Origin: Thiomicrorhabdus aquaedulcis
GTDB taxonomy: Bacteria > Pseudomonadota > Gammaproteobacteria > Thiomicrospirales > Thiomicrospiraceae
DNA: 64,000 nt
Direction of reading: 5' to 3'
NCBI RefSeq assembly: GCF_004001325.1
Contig: NZ_AP018722.1
Span: forward strand, 124,001-188,000
Shown: positions 9,519-18,608 of the stretch, in pieces
Position numbering within the stretch: position 1 is the stretch's first letter
How the letters are laid out: the number at the start of each line of letters is the position of its first letter
The notes under the pieces: model-generated
Database searches by the model: none
What the model was told of the DNA's origin: nothing
The model's input: only the letters and a program-made list of their open reading frames with translations
Translations under genes and position numbers: made by a program

Positions 9519-10211
9519 TTAAATCGAATCAATCTCGGCGGTGTTGAGCGGTCGGTAGTCGCCTGCTTTGAGTGTTTCGTCTAGCACAATGGTGCCCATG
9601 GATACGCGGTGCAGTTGGGTTACGCGATTGCCTACGGCGGCAAACATGCGTTTTACTTGGTGGTAGCGACCTTCGTAAATGGTTAAGTAAACGCTTTGTG
9701 GCGTAAGCCAGGTGAGTTGTGCGGGTTGGGTGGTGATGTGTTCGGGCTTGAGCAAAATGCCGCGTGCAAACGCGTCTTGGGTGGTGGGTGATAGGGCGTA
9801 GGCGGTGTGCACGTGGTAAGTTTTGGGAATTTTTTGGCGCGGTTCGGTCAGTCGGCGCGACCATTGGCCGTCGTTGGTAATAATAAGCAAGCCGGTGGTG
9901 GCGCGGTCTAAGCGCCCGGCAATGTGCAGGCCGGTGGTGTCAGTTTGGTGCAGTAACTCTAACGCGGTGGTGTGCTGTGAGTCTACCGTGGCGCTTAAAA
10001 TGCCAGCGGGTTTGTTCATCATAAAATAACGCGCGGGTGCATTGGCTTTAAGCGGTTGGCCGTTAATGTAAATGTGCGAAAACGCGGTTACTGGGTGCAG
10101 CCGACTGCTGACCACTGTTTGGTCAACTGTAATTTGGCGTTGGGCGATGAGTTGCAAAATGCGCTGGCGCGAAAACTGCGCCTGCTTGGTTAAAAAACGG
10201 TCTAGGCGCAT
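9519..10211 (-). CDS. rsuA: 16S rRNA pseudouridine synthase, RsuA family
   Basis: 230 residues. An N-terminal S4-like RNA-binding segment (MRLDRFLTKQ...) precedes the catalytic domain with the motif GRLDRATTGLLI, whose Asp is the catalytic residue of the family. The C-terminal YEGRYHQVKRMFAAVGNRV is also diagnostic. Length matches RsuA, which modifies U516 of 16S rRNA. RluE/RluF-type paralogues are possible, but length and N-terminus favour RsuA. Confidence 0.88.
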   Translation of the reverse strand: MRLDRFLTKQAQFSRQRILQLIAQRQITVDQTVVSSRLHPVTAFSHIYINGQPLKANAPARYFMMNKPAGILSATVDSQHTTALELLHQTDTTGLHIAGRLDRATTGLLIITNDGQWSRRLTEPRQKIPKTYHVHTAYALSPTTQDAFARGILLKPEHITTQPAQLTWLTPQSVYLTIYEGRYHQVKRMFAAVGNRVTQLHRVSMGTIVLDETLKAGDYRPLNTAEIDSI

Positions 10212-10249
10212 AGATTTGCTCTGTTTTTAGTAGCTATGGTTTGAAACGC

Positions 10250-11653
10250 TTAGCCTTGCGCCAAAACGACTTTAGCGCGCGCTACGGCGGCGCGCACTTG
10301 ATTGGGTGCAGTGCCGCCCAAATGGTCGCGCGCGGCCACCGAGCCTTCTAGGGTAAGCACTTCAAATACATCGTCGGTGATTTGGTCGCAAAAACTTTGC
10401 AGGGTTGCCAGAGGCATTTCGGATAGGTCTTGGCCGCTTTTTAAACCGTGTGCCACAGCCAACCCGACTATTTCATGTGAATCGCGAAACGTCAGGCCTT
10501 TGCCGACCAAATAGTCGGCTAAATCGGTGGCGGTCGAAAACCCGCGTTTGGCCGCGGCGTAGGTAATGTCGCGCTTAACGGTAATAGCCGGCATCATGTC
10601 GGCAAAAGCGCGCAAACTGCCGCGCACGGTGTCTACGGTGTCAAACAGCGGCTCTTTGTCTTCTTGATTGTCTTTGTTGTAGGCCAAGGGCTGCGATTTC
10701 ATGAGTGTCAGCAGGCTCATTAAATGACCGTACACTCGGCCGGTTTTACCGCGTACCAACTCGGGTACGTCGGGGTTTTTCTTTTGCGGCATAATAGACG
10801 AGCCGGTGCAAAAGCGATCGGGCAGGTCAATAAACTGAAATTGCGCCGATGACCACAACACCAACTCTTCTGAAAAACGCGATAAATGCATCATCAATGT
10901 GGCACACACATGGGTAAATTCAATGGCAAAATCGCGATCGGATACGCCGTCCAACGAGTTTTCGGTAATGCGTTCAAACCCCAACAGTTGGGCAGTGTAT
11001 TGGCGGTCAATCGGGTAGGTGGTACCGGCCAATGCAGCCGAACCCAGCGGCAGGGTGTTGACGCGTTTGCGGCAGTCGTGCAGGCGTTCAACGTCGCGTT
11101 TTAGCATTTCAAACCACGCCAACATGTGGTGGCCAAAGGTGACCGGTTGGGCGGTTTGCAAATGGGTAAAACCGGGCATAATGGTGTCAGCTTCGCGTTC
11201 GGCCAACATCACTAAACCGGTTTGCAGGCGGTTAAGTTCGGGCAGAATTAGGTCAATTTCGTCGCGTAAATACAGTCTAATGTCGGTGGCGACTTGGTCG
11301 TTACGCGAACGCCCAGTGTGCAGTTTTTTGCCGGTTATGCCAATTAAGTGGGTTAAACGCGCTTCGATATTCATGTGAATGTCTTCTTGCTTAATAGACC
11401 ATTGCATCTGTCCGGCTTCAATTTCGGCCTGAATTTGCGCCAAACCGTTTTCAATGTCGTTAAGCTCGGCATTATTTAAAATGCCTACTTTGGTGAGCAT
11501 TTTGGCGTGGGCGATAGAGCCTTGAATGTCTTGTTTGTACATGCGATGGTCAAACTGAATGGACGCGGTAAAGGCTTCTACAAAAGCGTCGGTGGACTCG
11601 CTAAAACGTGCGCTAGAAAGTTTTTCTTGGTTGTGCTGATTGCTGGTGGTCAT
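10250..11653 (-). CDS. argH: Argininosuccinate lyase
   Basis: 467 residues, full length. It cleaves argininosuccinate to arginine and fumarate, the last step of arginine synthesis. The superfamily signature [12 protein letters not shown] is present, with the [12 protein letters not shown] and [10 protein letters not shown] active-site segments. It is transcribed with the upstream lipoprotein gene in the same direction (gap ~70 bases). Confidence 0.97.
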   Translation of the reverse strand: MTTSNQHNQEKLSSARFSESTDAFVEAFTASIQFDHRMYKQDIQGSIAHAKMLTKVGILNNAELNDIENGLAQIQAEIEAGQMQWSIKQEDIHMNIEARLTHLIGITGKKLHTGRSRNDQVATDIRLYLRDEIDLILPELNRLQTGLVMLAEREADTIMPGFTHLQTAQPVTFGHHMLAWFEMLKRDVERLHDCRKRVNTLPLGSAALAGTTYPIDRQYTAQLLGFERITENSLDGVSDRDFAIEFTHVCATLMMHLSRFSEELVLWSSAQFQFIDLPDRFCTGSSIMPQKKNPDVPELVRGKTGRVYGHLMSLLTLMKSQPLAYNKDNQEDKEPLFDTVDTVRGSLRAFADMMPAITVKRDITYAAAKRGFSTATDLADYLVGKGLTFRDSHEIVGLAVAHGLKSGQDLSEMPLATLQSFCDQITDDVFEVLTLEGSVAARDHLGGTAPNQVRAAVARAKVVLAQG

Positions 11654-11723
11654 GGGAATTGGGTTCTCTGAATGCGGTGGTTTTTAGGAATAAGTGGGGT
11701 TCTGTCGGCGGTCACGGTTATGG

Positions 11724-12284
11724 TTACGGCTGTTGTGCTTGTTGCTGCGCCAATTGGTCGGGCGTGCTGGGAATTTGGCGATTGAGCCCCATATTGGTGT
11801 AGGCGGCGTTAATGCCTTGGTGTACCAGCTCCATGTACAGGGTAATTTCGGGAATGCCGACAATGCGGGGCGCGATTTCTTTGCCTGTGCCGTCAAAAAA
11901 TACCACTGTGGGCGTTAAATCGGTGCGCAGTGCTTCGGCCCATTCGCGTTTAACGATGCTTTGGCCGTTAAAATCTAAAATAGGCGCATCTTCATCAATG
12001 CCCACATGGCGTATAAACGCCACTTTGCCTTCGTATAAGCCGCTTAAGGTCATGGGGTTAAAAATTTCGGTTGATAACACGTCGCAATAGTGACACGCTT
12101 GCGCGCCAAACATAAGCACAATGGGCAGTTGCGCTTGACGGGCTTGCTCGCCCAACGTTTGTAAATTGGCCAGTTCGGGTAGGTGACCTTCTTGCGTTTG
12201 CGCGGCCGAGTTACAGCCGCTTACGCCCAACATAAACAGCAAAACGCTTAACAGATAGGGTTTTAAAAGCTGGGTTGACATCAT
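11724..12284 (-). CDS. Thioredoxin-fold lipoprotein
   Basis: About 186 residues. An N-terminal signal peptide ends in a lipobox VSGC, so the mature protein should be a lipid-anchored envelope protein. A thioredoxin-like CxxC motif occurs in GAQACHYCDVL, and a cis-Pro region follows in LTPTVVFFDGTG. It resembles SoxW/DsbD-gamma-type periplasmic thioredoxins; a role in reducing Sox or cytochrome components is inference. The C-terminus is Gln-rich. Divergent from hemC. Confidence 0.75.
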   Translation of the reverse strand: MMSTQLLKPYLLSVLLFMLGVSGCNSAAQTQEGHLPELANLQTLGEQARQAQLPIVLMFGAQACHYCDVLSTEIFNPMTLSGLYEGKVAFIRHVGIDEDAPILDFNGQSIVKREWAEALRTDLTPTVVFFDGTGKEIAPRIVGIPEITLYMELVHQGINAAYTNMGLNRQIPSTPDQLAQQQAQQP

Positions 12285-12422
12285 GAGGTTGGCCTTGATT
12301 AAGGTGAGTAAAACAATAATTGCCTATTTTAACCAAAACCTTGTGGGGTTTTTCAGTAAAATGAAGCGATTAGACAATCCATAACGTTTCTACAGCGTTT
12401 ACAGTACATTTCAAAAGGCCTA

Positions 12423-12434
12423 ACCAGGCCTGGT
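12423..12434. repeat. ACCAGGCCTGGT palindrome upstream of hemC
   Basis: Exact copy 34 bases before the hemC start, between divergent genes, so not a gene-end terminator. Confidence 0.92.
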
Positions 12435-12468
12435 CAGTTTATTTTAACGGTTTAAAACGGATACCTAC

Positions 12469-13416
12469 ATGAAAAAAACCCTAAGAATCGCCACTCGTAA
12501 AAGCCCATTGGCTTTGTGGCAAGCCGAATTTGTTAAAGCCCAACTTGAAGCCGCGCACCCAGGATTGGAAATTACCCTGCTGCCTATGAGCACGCAGGGC
12601 GATAAAATTTTGGATGTGCCGTTGGCCAAAATTGGCGGCAAAGGGTTGTTTACCAAAGAATTAGAAGAACGCATGATGGCCGGCGATGCCGACATTGCGG
12701 TGCATTCGTTAAAAGACGTGCCCATGAGTTTGCCCGAAGGCTTTGAGTTGGGCGCTATTTTAGAACGCCACGCGCCCACCGACGCGTTTGTGTCCAACCT
12801 TTACGCCCAGTTTGACGACTTGCCCCAAGGGGCTGTTTTGGGTACGTCCAGCTTGCGCCGTAAAGCACAGTTAATGGCGGTTAGACCCGATTTAGACGTG
12901 CGCGATTTACGCGGCAACGTGGGCACGCGTTTGGGCAAACTTGACGCGGGCGAGTACGATGCGATTGTGTTGGCTACCTCGGGCTTACAGCGTTTGGGGT
13001 TAGACGAGCGCATTCGCCACGAAATTGCTCCCGAAATTTGTTTGCCGGCTGTCACCCAAGGCACGTTGGGAATTGAATACTTTGCCAAAGACCACGCCAC
13101 GTTAGACCTTATTAAAGTGCTTAATCACCCTGCGTCACACATTAGAGCCGTGGCCGAACGTGCCATGAACCACCGTTTAGAAGGCGGTTGCCAAGTGCCC
13201 ATTGGTGTGTTTGCCGAGTTGGACGCCACCGAGCAAAACATCACCATTAGAGGCTTAGTGGGGCGTTTAGACGGTTCGGAAATTTTGCGCGCTCACATTC
13301 AGGGCCGCGCGAGTGACGCTAAACTACTGGGCACACAATTGGCCGAACAGTTGTTGGCGCAAGGTGCCAAAGCCATTTTGGACGAAGTGTACGCCAGCGG
13401 TTTAACCAAAGGCTAG
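12469..13416 (+). CDS. hemC: Hydroxymethylbilane synthase
   Basis: 315 residues. It polymerises four porphobilinogens to hydroxymethylbilane. The N-terminal [18 protein letters not shown], the STQGDKILD and [10 protein letters not shown] segments, and the cofactor-attachment Cys in EGGCQVPIG are all present. It is the first gene of hemC-hemD-hemX-hemY, with the hemD ATG three bases after its stop. Confidence 0.97.
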   Translation: MKKTLRIATRKSPLALWQAEFVKAQLEAAHPGLEITLLPMSTQGDKILDVPLAKIGGKGLFTKELEERMMAGDADIAVHSLKDVPMSLPEGFELGAILERHAPTDAFVSNLYAQFDDLPQGAVLGTSSLRRKAQLMAVRPDLDVRDLRGNVGTRLGKLDAGEYDAIVLATSGLQRLGLDERIRHEIAPEICLPAVTQGTLGIEYFAKDHATLDLIKVLNHPASHIRAVAERAMNHRLEGGCQVPIGVFAELDATEQNITIRGLVGRLDGSEILRAHIQGRASDAKLLGTQLAEQLLAQGAKAILDEVYASGLTKG

Positions 13417-13419
13417 GCC

Positions 13420-14340
13420 ATGACGTTGCCGGCAAAGCCGCTGGGTGCGGCACGCTTTACGTTGCTGAATACGCGCCCTGCGCATCAGGCCGCCGAGTTA
13501 AATGCGTTGGTGGCGCAGGCGAATGGTTTGGCGTTGCCTTGCCCATTGTTGGCCATTGAGCAAAGTGCGGTGTTGGATGCGCAATGGGCGGAGATAACGC
13601 AGTGCGAGGCGCTGATTTTTACCAGCGTTAATGCGGTAACAGCGTTTAAAGACAGCCCCATTTTTGTACGCGAGGCCACGCAAAACACTCCGTGTTACGC
13701 CATTGGCGCGGCTACATGGCAAGCGGGGTTAAGCGCTGGGTTGCTTATGCAGGCGCTGGATTCGGTTGCGTGTTTAGAGTGCTTAGAACCGCTTAAATCG
13801 CCTAAACCCAAGCTACCAGGCCTGGTGGGTTTAAAAACACCCAATTTAAAAACATTAGAAACATTAGAAATCCTAGAAACGCCTAATGCACAACCCCCTA
13901 AGTTTGACAGCGAAACCCTGCTGGCGCACGCTAACATGCAAGCCGCGCAGGTTAAGGGAAAAATCATTGGGTTGCTAAAAGGCGAGGGTGGACGTGATTT
14001 AATTGCCACCACCTTGCAACAGCGCGGTGCGCACTTGCACAGTGTGGCGCTGTATAAGCGGGTGTGCGCGCCGTTTTGTATGGCCAGTTGGCAGGCGTTT
14101 ACCCAAGCCAAGCTCCCCATTTTAGTGCTGACCAGTTGGGAAAGTTTTGAATGTTTAGCCCGTGCGTTGCCAGACACCACCGACTGGCGTTTTGTGTACG
14201 CTACGCTGGTGTTTAGCCAACGCATTGCCAACGCATTGCACGCTCGCGGCTGGCCAGGCACGCTTTACGTGTGTTCACCCAGCGCGCCAGGCATTATGCA
14301 CAGCATTGAATTGAGTTTAAATGCTAGACTCCCAAGTTAG
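13420..14340 (+). CDS. hemD: Uroporphyrinogen-III synthase
   Basis: 306 residues, longer than usual (~250). It closes hydroxymethylbilane to uroporphyrinogen III. The identification rests on position after hemC, the LLNTRPAHQAAEL N-terminus, the EALIFTSVNAV segment and the C-terminal ILVLTSWESFECL. The extra length comes from an insertion at ~residues 125-165 rich in Leu/Pro/Lys, encoded by the palindrome at 13815 and a 9-nt tandem repeat (13850-13885). The insertion falls between the two lobes, where it may be tolerated as a linker. Confidence 0.85.
   Translation: MTLPAKPLGAARFTLLNTRPAHQAAELNALVAQANGLALPCPLLAIEQSAVLDAQWAEITQCEALIFTSVNAVTAFKDSPIFVREATQNTPCYAIGAATWQAGLSAGLLMQALDSVACLECLEPLKSPKPKLPGLVGLKTPNLKTLETLEILETPNAQPPKFDSETLLAHANMQAAQVKGKIIGLLKGEGGRDLIATTLQQRGAHLHSVALYKRVCAPFCMASWQAFTQAKLPILVLTSWESFECLARALPDTTDWRFVYATLVFSQRIANALHARGWPGTLYVCSPSAPGIMHSIELSLNARLPS
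13815..13826. repeat. ACCAGGCCTGGT palindrome inside hemD
   Basis: Exact copy, read as Pro-Gly-Leu-Val in the inserted linker of HemD. Confidence 0.95.
13850..13885 (+). repeat. 9-nt tandem repeat in hemD
   Basis: Four degenerate units (AAACATTAG twice, then AAATCCTAG and AAACGCCTA), coding a TLE-TLE-ILE-TPN series, 24 bases after the palindrome. Confidence 0.8.
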
Positions 14341-14409
14341 ACGCTTTTAACGTCGTCTTATTACGTTATCCTGTTACATCGTTATTACAAGGTACAAGGT
14401 TAAAATACT

Positions 14410-15867
14410 ATGTCAGAACCCATTATTCCTCATGCACAACATCGCGTTATTGACCCGGTACTGGAAGGCGAGTTTGAAACAAATACCGCCACCGATAAAG
14501 CAGATAAAGCCGATAAAGTTGCAGCAGACAAATTATTTGAAGAGCAAATGCAACGCGCCAAAGCGTATTCGGCTTCAAAAGCTCCCGATTCGTCCGGCGC
14601 TAAAGTGACTGTAAAAGGCTCGGTGTTTAAAAAATACCAGCGTCCGCTCATTTGGACAGGTGTATTGGGCGCAGGGTTGCTTACCTTGGTGTGGACTCGA
14701 CCCGACACCGATTGGTTGGTAGACAATATCAATACATTGCAAACCCAAGTAATGCAGTTGCAAACCGACAGTCAGGGAATAAGCACACAACAGCAAACCC
14801 TGCTGGCTCAGCTAGACGAACGCATTAATAGCCATATTACGACTCAAATAAACGACACCGTTAAACCCGAACTACAGGCCACCATAAGCTCGGCCATTAA
14901 TGCCGAACTTGCAACTGCTTTGACCAGGCCTGGTCAAGAGGGTGTTGAAGGTGTTAAGAGTGTTGAGAATGTTCAGAGTGTTAATAGCGCAGAGTTAGAC
15001 GCGTTTAAAACCAGCATTACCCAGCAAGTTCAACAAATGGAACAGCACTTTGCACAACAGCTAGAACAACGGCTTACACAACAGCGCCAACAAAATAACC
15101 CAACTCAGGCCATTAACGTGCAACCGTTAAGCGCGTTGCAAGTTGAAGATTGGATTAGCCAAATTAACCTGCAATGGCAGTTAACCGGAGCGGCCGCGCA
15201 AACGCGCGTGCAATTGTTGGCGCTCGAAACCACATTAGAGCGCAGTGCGTTGGCGCAAAAAACCGCTTTGGCACGACTAATCGGTCAAGACCTGGTGTAT
15301 TTGCAAATGCAAGCTAATCAAACCAGTCACCTTGCTAATCAGCCAAACAGCGCAATTCAAGGCTTAAAAACCGCTATGGCCAATTTGCCCCTACAACCTA
15401 AAATAACCAATGACAGCTCCGCCAAACCTGAGCCGCAAAGTCAAACCTTAGCCAATGGCACGTTGTCGGCTGGCGAAACCTTAGACAGCGCGTCAGCCAC
15501 TCAGCAGTTGCTGGGCAAGTTGAACGAATTAATGAGCCTTAAAAAACGTGACGACAGCCAGTCACTTACCCAAGTGGAGGCGATTTTAATGCACGACGTA
15601 ATTTTACAACGTCTGGCTTTGCTAATTGAACGCCTAGAATGGGCGCTGCAAACCCAATCACAAAGTGCATTAAATGCCGGTTTAGTCGATTTAAAGCGCC
15701 TAGTTGAGCAATACCTAAATTCCCATGTGGTCGCCTTTGAACCCTGGCTTGCAACCTTAAGCCAAGTGCGCTTTGAAGAGCGTGCACCTTTGTCGATTAC
15801 CCAGGCGTTAGCGTCCTCAACGACGTCACCCAGCGCGCAATCGTCTACTCAACCCATAGCGCAATAA
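14410..15867 (+). CDS. hemX: HemX-like membrane protein
   Basis: 485 residues. A cytoplasmic charged N-terminus precedes one membrane helix (~residues 77-95, LIWTGVLGAGLLTLVW) and a long Gln-rich coiled-coil region (~100-250). The C-terminal half (LSALQVEDWISQINLQWQLTG, DLVYLQMQ...) is typical of HemX, annotated as uroporphyrin-III C-methyltransferase-like but lacking a methyltransferase domain. It lies between hemD and hemY as in many gammaproteobacteria; its exact role in heme synthesis is not established. A palindrome copy (TRPG) and 9-nt repeats lie in the coiled coil. Confidence 0.85.
   Translation: MSEPIIPHAQHRVIDPVLEGEFETNTATDKADKADKVAADKLFEEQMQRAKAYSASKAPDSSGAKVTVKGSVFKKYQRPLIWTGVLGAGLLTLVWTRPDTDWLVDNINTLQTQVMQLQTDSQGISTQQQTLLAQLDERINSHITTQINDTVKPELQATISSAINAELATALTRPGQEGVEGVKSVENVQSVNSAELDAFKTSITQQVQQMEQHFAQQLEQRLTQQRQQNNPTQAINVQPLSALQVEDWISQINLQWQLTGAAAQTRVQLLALETTLERSALAQKTALARLIGQDLVYLQMQANQTSHLANQPNSAIQGLKTAMANLPLQPKITNDSSAKPEPQSQTLANGTLSAGETLDSASATQQLLGKLNELMSLKKRDDSQSLTQVEAILMHDVILQRLALLIERLEWALQTQSQSALNAGLVDLKRLVEQYLNSHVVAFEPWLATLSQVRFEERAPLSITQALASSTTSPSAQSSTQPIAQ
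14923..14934. repeat. ACCAGGCCTGGT palindrome inside hemX
   Basis: Exact copy, read as Thr-Arg-Pro-Gly; seven bases separate it from a 9-nt tandem repeat. Confidence 0.95.
14942..14986 (+). repeat. 9-nt tandem repeat in hemX
   Basis: Five units close to GTGTTGAGA/GTGTTAAGA, coding an EGVEGVKSVENVQSVN series next to the palindrome. Confidence 0.85.
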
Positions 15868-15888
15868 AATGCAAAAAAGAGAGCAAGC

Positions 15889-17064
15889 ATGAAACAAATT
15901 ATTATTTGGGCCAGCGTCTTTTTAGTGGGCAGTGTGCTGGCAACCTTAATGTTGTACGACAACGGCAAGGTGTCAATGGTGTGGGGCGACTGGGTGTTAG
16001 AAACCAGTTTGAGTTTTTTATTGGCTTTAACCGTAGTGGGTTTTTTAGTGGGCTATGTGGCCGTGCGTGTGTTGGGGGCTGTGTGGCGTTTGCCCAAAAC
16101 GTGGCAGCAACGTCGCCAAGTTAATCGCAACAATAGAGCGCAAAGCACCATGGCCAAAGGCATGATTGCATTAGAGTATGGCGATTGGCAAACCGCCGAA
16201 AAAGAGTTGATTAAAAGCGCAAAACTCAGCGAAGCCGGATTAATTCATTATTTAAGCGCCGCCAAGATGGCACACAATCAAACCGCTTACGAACGCCGTG
16301 ATCGCTACCTTACACAAGCGCGAGAAGCGTATCCGGCCGAATACGCCACCATTGGCTTGGTTGAAGCGCGTTTGCTGTCCGAACACCAACCCAAATTGGC
16401 GTTAACCATTTTAGAGGCCTTGCACCAACAGCAGCCCAAGCACGGCGTTATTTTGGCCGAACTGGCGCACACGTTGCGTCAACAAGGCGACTGGCCAAGG
16501 TTAGAGGCGCTGTTGCCCAAAATTCGTAAAACTCGCGCCCTAGAACCCAGTGCGCTAGAGGCCATAGAACAACAACTGCTGGCCGGTAAAATTGCCACTG
16601 CGCATACGGTTGAGGTACTGGATGTTTTATGGGGCGAGTTAAGCATAAAGCAACGCGCCATGCCCGACGTGTTGGCCGAATTTGTAGAACAGCGCATGGG
16701 TTGGGGCAAAGAAAACGGCCTGGCGGCGTTAATTGAACAGGTTTTAAAGCGTCAGTGGAGCGACCGTTTAGTGTATCAATACGGCCGAATTACCCTAGGA
16801 CCTGCCTTTGAACGCCTTAAAATTGCCGAAAAATGGCTGAAAGAACACGAACAAAATCCAGTGCTTTTACTCACGCTTGGACGTTTGGCGAGCAGCAGTC
16901 AATTGTGGGGTTTAGGGCAAAGCTACCTAAAGCAAAGTTTAATTTTAAGCCCACAAATAGAAACGTTTCATGCGTTAGCCCAATGTTACGAGGCCGAAGG
17001 CAAAGATTCGCAAGCCGCGCTCACGTATAAAGAAGCCATTTTACAGCTAGAGAAAAAGAGTTAA
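15889..17064 (+). CDS. hemY: HemY heme-biosynthesis-associated TPR protein
   Basis: 391 residues. Two N-terminal membrane helices (~3-23 and ~43-65) precede a cytoplasmic TPR-rich region (e.g. AKGMIALEYGDWQTAEKEL, FHALAQCYEAEGKDSQAAL), which is the HemY_N plus TPR layout. It starts 21 bases after hemX. Its proposed role is organising late porphyrin enzymes at the membrane. This is not the protoporphyrinogen oxidase sometimes also called HemY. Confidence 0.9.
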   Translation: MKQIIIWASVFLVGSVLATLMLYDNGKVSMVWGDWVLETSLSFLLALTVVGFLVGYVAVRVLGAVWRLPKTWQQRRQVNRNNRAQSTMAKGMIALEYGDWQTAEKELIKSAKLSEAGLIHYLSAAKMAHNQTAYERRDRYLTQAREAYPAEYATIGLVEARLLSEHQPKLALTILEALHQQQPKHGVILAELAHTLRQQGDWPRLEALLPKIRKTRALEPSALEAIEQQLLAGKIATAHTVEVLDVLWGELSIKQRAMPDVLAEFVEQRMGWGKENGLAALIEQVLKRQWSDRLVYQYGRITLGPAFERLKIAEKWLKEHEQNPVLLLTLGRLASSSQLWGLGQSYLKQSLILSPQIETFHALAQCYEAEGKDSQAALTYKEAILQLEKKS

Positions 17065-17100
17065 TAAAGCGTGAGCGTTACATGGCGTTAATGTAAGTTA

Positions 17101-17112
17101 ACCAGGCCTGGT
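17101..17112. repeat. ACCAGGCCTGGT palindrome after hemY
   Basis: Exact copy between convergent genes, 26 bases before REP-like copy 2. Confidence 0.92.
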
Positions 17113-17138
17113 TGTTTTGTTTATCGGGTAATTTTAAG

Positions 17139-17167
17139 CCGTCATGCCGTGCTACGATACGGCATCT
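17139..17167. repeat. REP-like hairpin, copy 2
   Basis: Inverted relative to copy 1 at 6566-6594 and differing by one base. Arms ATGCCGT/ACGGCAT. It lies between convergent genes beside a palindrome, mirroring the arrangement at copy 1. Confidence 0.75.
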
Positions 17168-17207
17168 AACCCATATGCTTAAAACCGTTTTAAAGAGCTT
17201 AAAGCGG

Positions 17208-18563
17208 TTAAAGCGTTTTGGCCACTAGGGTTAAGGTGAGCGGTGTGGCGTGTTTAAGTTGGTTTAACGCGTCCATCATTAACGCTTTAGCACCCTGGCT
17301 GTCGGTCAGGTTAGCCTCGGTTTCATCGTGACTGGCGATGCCAATGCTTACGGTAAATTTAAACGCCGCAAGGTCGGTAGAGCCGTTTTTAACGGATTGG
17401 CTGGCGGCTTGATGCAATATAAATTCGCTAAAATGTGCTTGCCATTGTTGTGCGCCCTGTTGTTGTGTATTGGGCGCAATAATGGCAAACAGGTGCTCGT
17501 CCAGTCTAAAAGCCAAATCGGTTTGGCGAATGTGCTGTTGTAACATGTGCCCAAAGGTTTGATAAGTCACCCCCGGTTGTTGTTGCTGTAACGCACGCGC
17601 CGCGCCGTTAAGCGGTTTAACCTGCAAAAGCTTTACCACCATTAACGAAAACGCTTGTTGAAAACGGTGGCTTCTAAACAGTTCGTATTTTAAAACCTCA
17701 TTAAAGCGTTCTTTGTGAAACAGACCGGTTTCGTGCTCGGTCACTACCAGCGCGTCTAACTTGCTGTAAATGCCTTGAATGGTTTGCAAGTGCTCGGTAA
17801 TGTCTTTGTCGATGGCGTCAATTTCGGTAATGCTTTGCGGGGTGCGCGCCCAGTCGATGGATTGTTGATGGGTTGACAGTCGTAAACGACTAATGCGAGC
17901 CGACAGATGCGACAGCGGCACTAAAAATTGGTTTTGAATCAATCGATTGGTGACCCACGCGGCCATGCTGACAAACAGCGCAAAAAACAGCGCAAAAAAA
18001 GCCAGTAACGAGGTGGATGAGATGCGATTAATGGACAGCGGTGCGTGAAACACCAGCGTGCCGGCTAATCCGCCTTGGGTCATGGTCTTTTGGGCGACTT
18101 CTTTACCGTGGCAAACCAAACAATCTGCTCTAAATACAATGGGCAGGGCGGCGTGCACTGAGCCGTTTAAAAGTTGAATGTCAATAATGGGTTTAAGATT
18201 GCGTTCAACGGTCTTAATCAAGGCGAAGTGCAAGGCGGTGTCAGGATTGGTAGGTTCAACTTGACTGTCATTAGGCGAAAGATACGCTGGGGCTTTTTGC
18301 AAATAAAACCCCGCGTTGGGCAGGGTTTGGTGTAACTGCTGATAGACTTTGTTTAAGTTGTCCGTTTTCCAGCCAGTCGTTAAATGCGCTTTAATGGCCG
18401 CATAACCCAGGTGGTTTAGCTGTTCTATTTCGGTCTTAATAGACTGTTGCAACACCCAATAGGCAGGCACACTGATTAATAAAAAGCTTACGCTAAACGC
18501 TACGCCAATGGCCATGAGCATTTGTTTAATAAACAGTTTTTTAAATGGGGTGTGCTGTGCCAT
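17208..18563 (-). CDS. Membrane sensor with c-type heme site and degenerate GGDEF
   Basis: 451 residues. An N-terminal membrane helix (~13-35) precedes a periplasmic domain with a single heme-c attachment motif CLVCH (~residues 155-159), a second helix (~185-210), a HAMP-like region and a C-terminal GGDEF-like domain. The signature loop reads RLDEHLFAII in place of RxGGDEF, so cyclase activity is unlikely. The domain keeps FTVSIGIASH, typical of GGDEF folds. A periplasmic heme suggests sensing of redox state, NO, CO or O2 and signalling by protein contact. The periplasmic part resembles DUF3365/Tll0287-like heme sensors from memory. Confidence 0.75.
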   Translation of the reverse strand: MAQHTPFKKLFIKQMLMAIGVAFSVSFLLISVPAYWVLQQSIKTEIEQLNHLGYAAIKAHLTTGWKTDNLNKVYQQLHQTLPNAGFYLQKAPAYLSPNDSQVEPTNPDTALHFALIKTVERNLKPIIDIQLLNGSVHAALPIVFRADCLVCHGKEVAQKTMTQGGLAGTLVFHAPLSINRISSTSLLAFFALFFALFVSMAAWVTNRLIQNQFLVPLSHLSARISRLRLSTHQQSIDWARTPQSITEIDAIDKDITEHLQTIQGIYSKLDALVVTEHETGLFHKERFNEVLKYELFRSHRFQQAFSLMVVKLLQVKPLNGAARALQQQQPGVTYQTFGHMLQQHIRQTDLAFRLDEHLFAIIAPNTQQQGAQQWQAHFSEFILHQAASQSVKNGSTDLAAFKFTVSIGIASHDETEANLTDSQGAKALMMDALNQLKHATPLTLTLVAKTL

Positions 18564-18608
18564 GGCAAATCCTATTCTAATGTGTGTTTAAGCGGTGGAG
18601 CAACTCGC

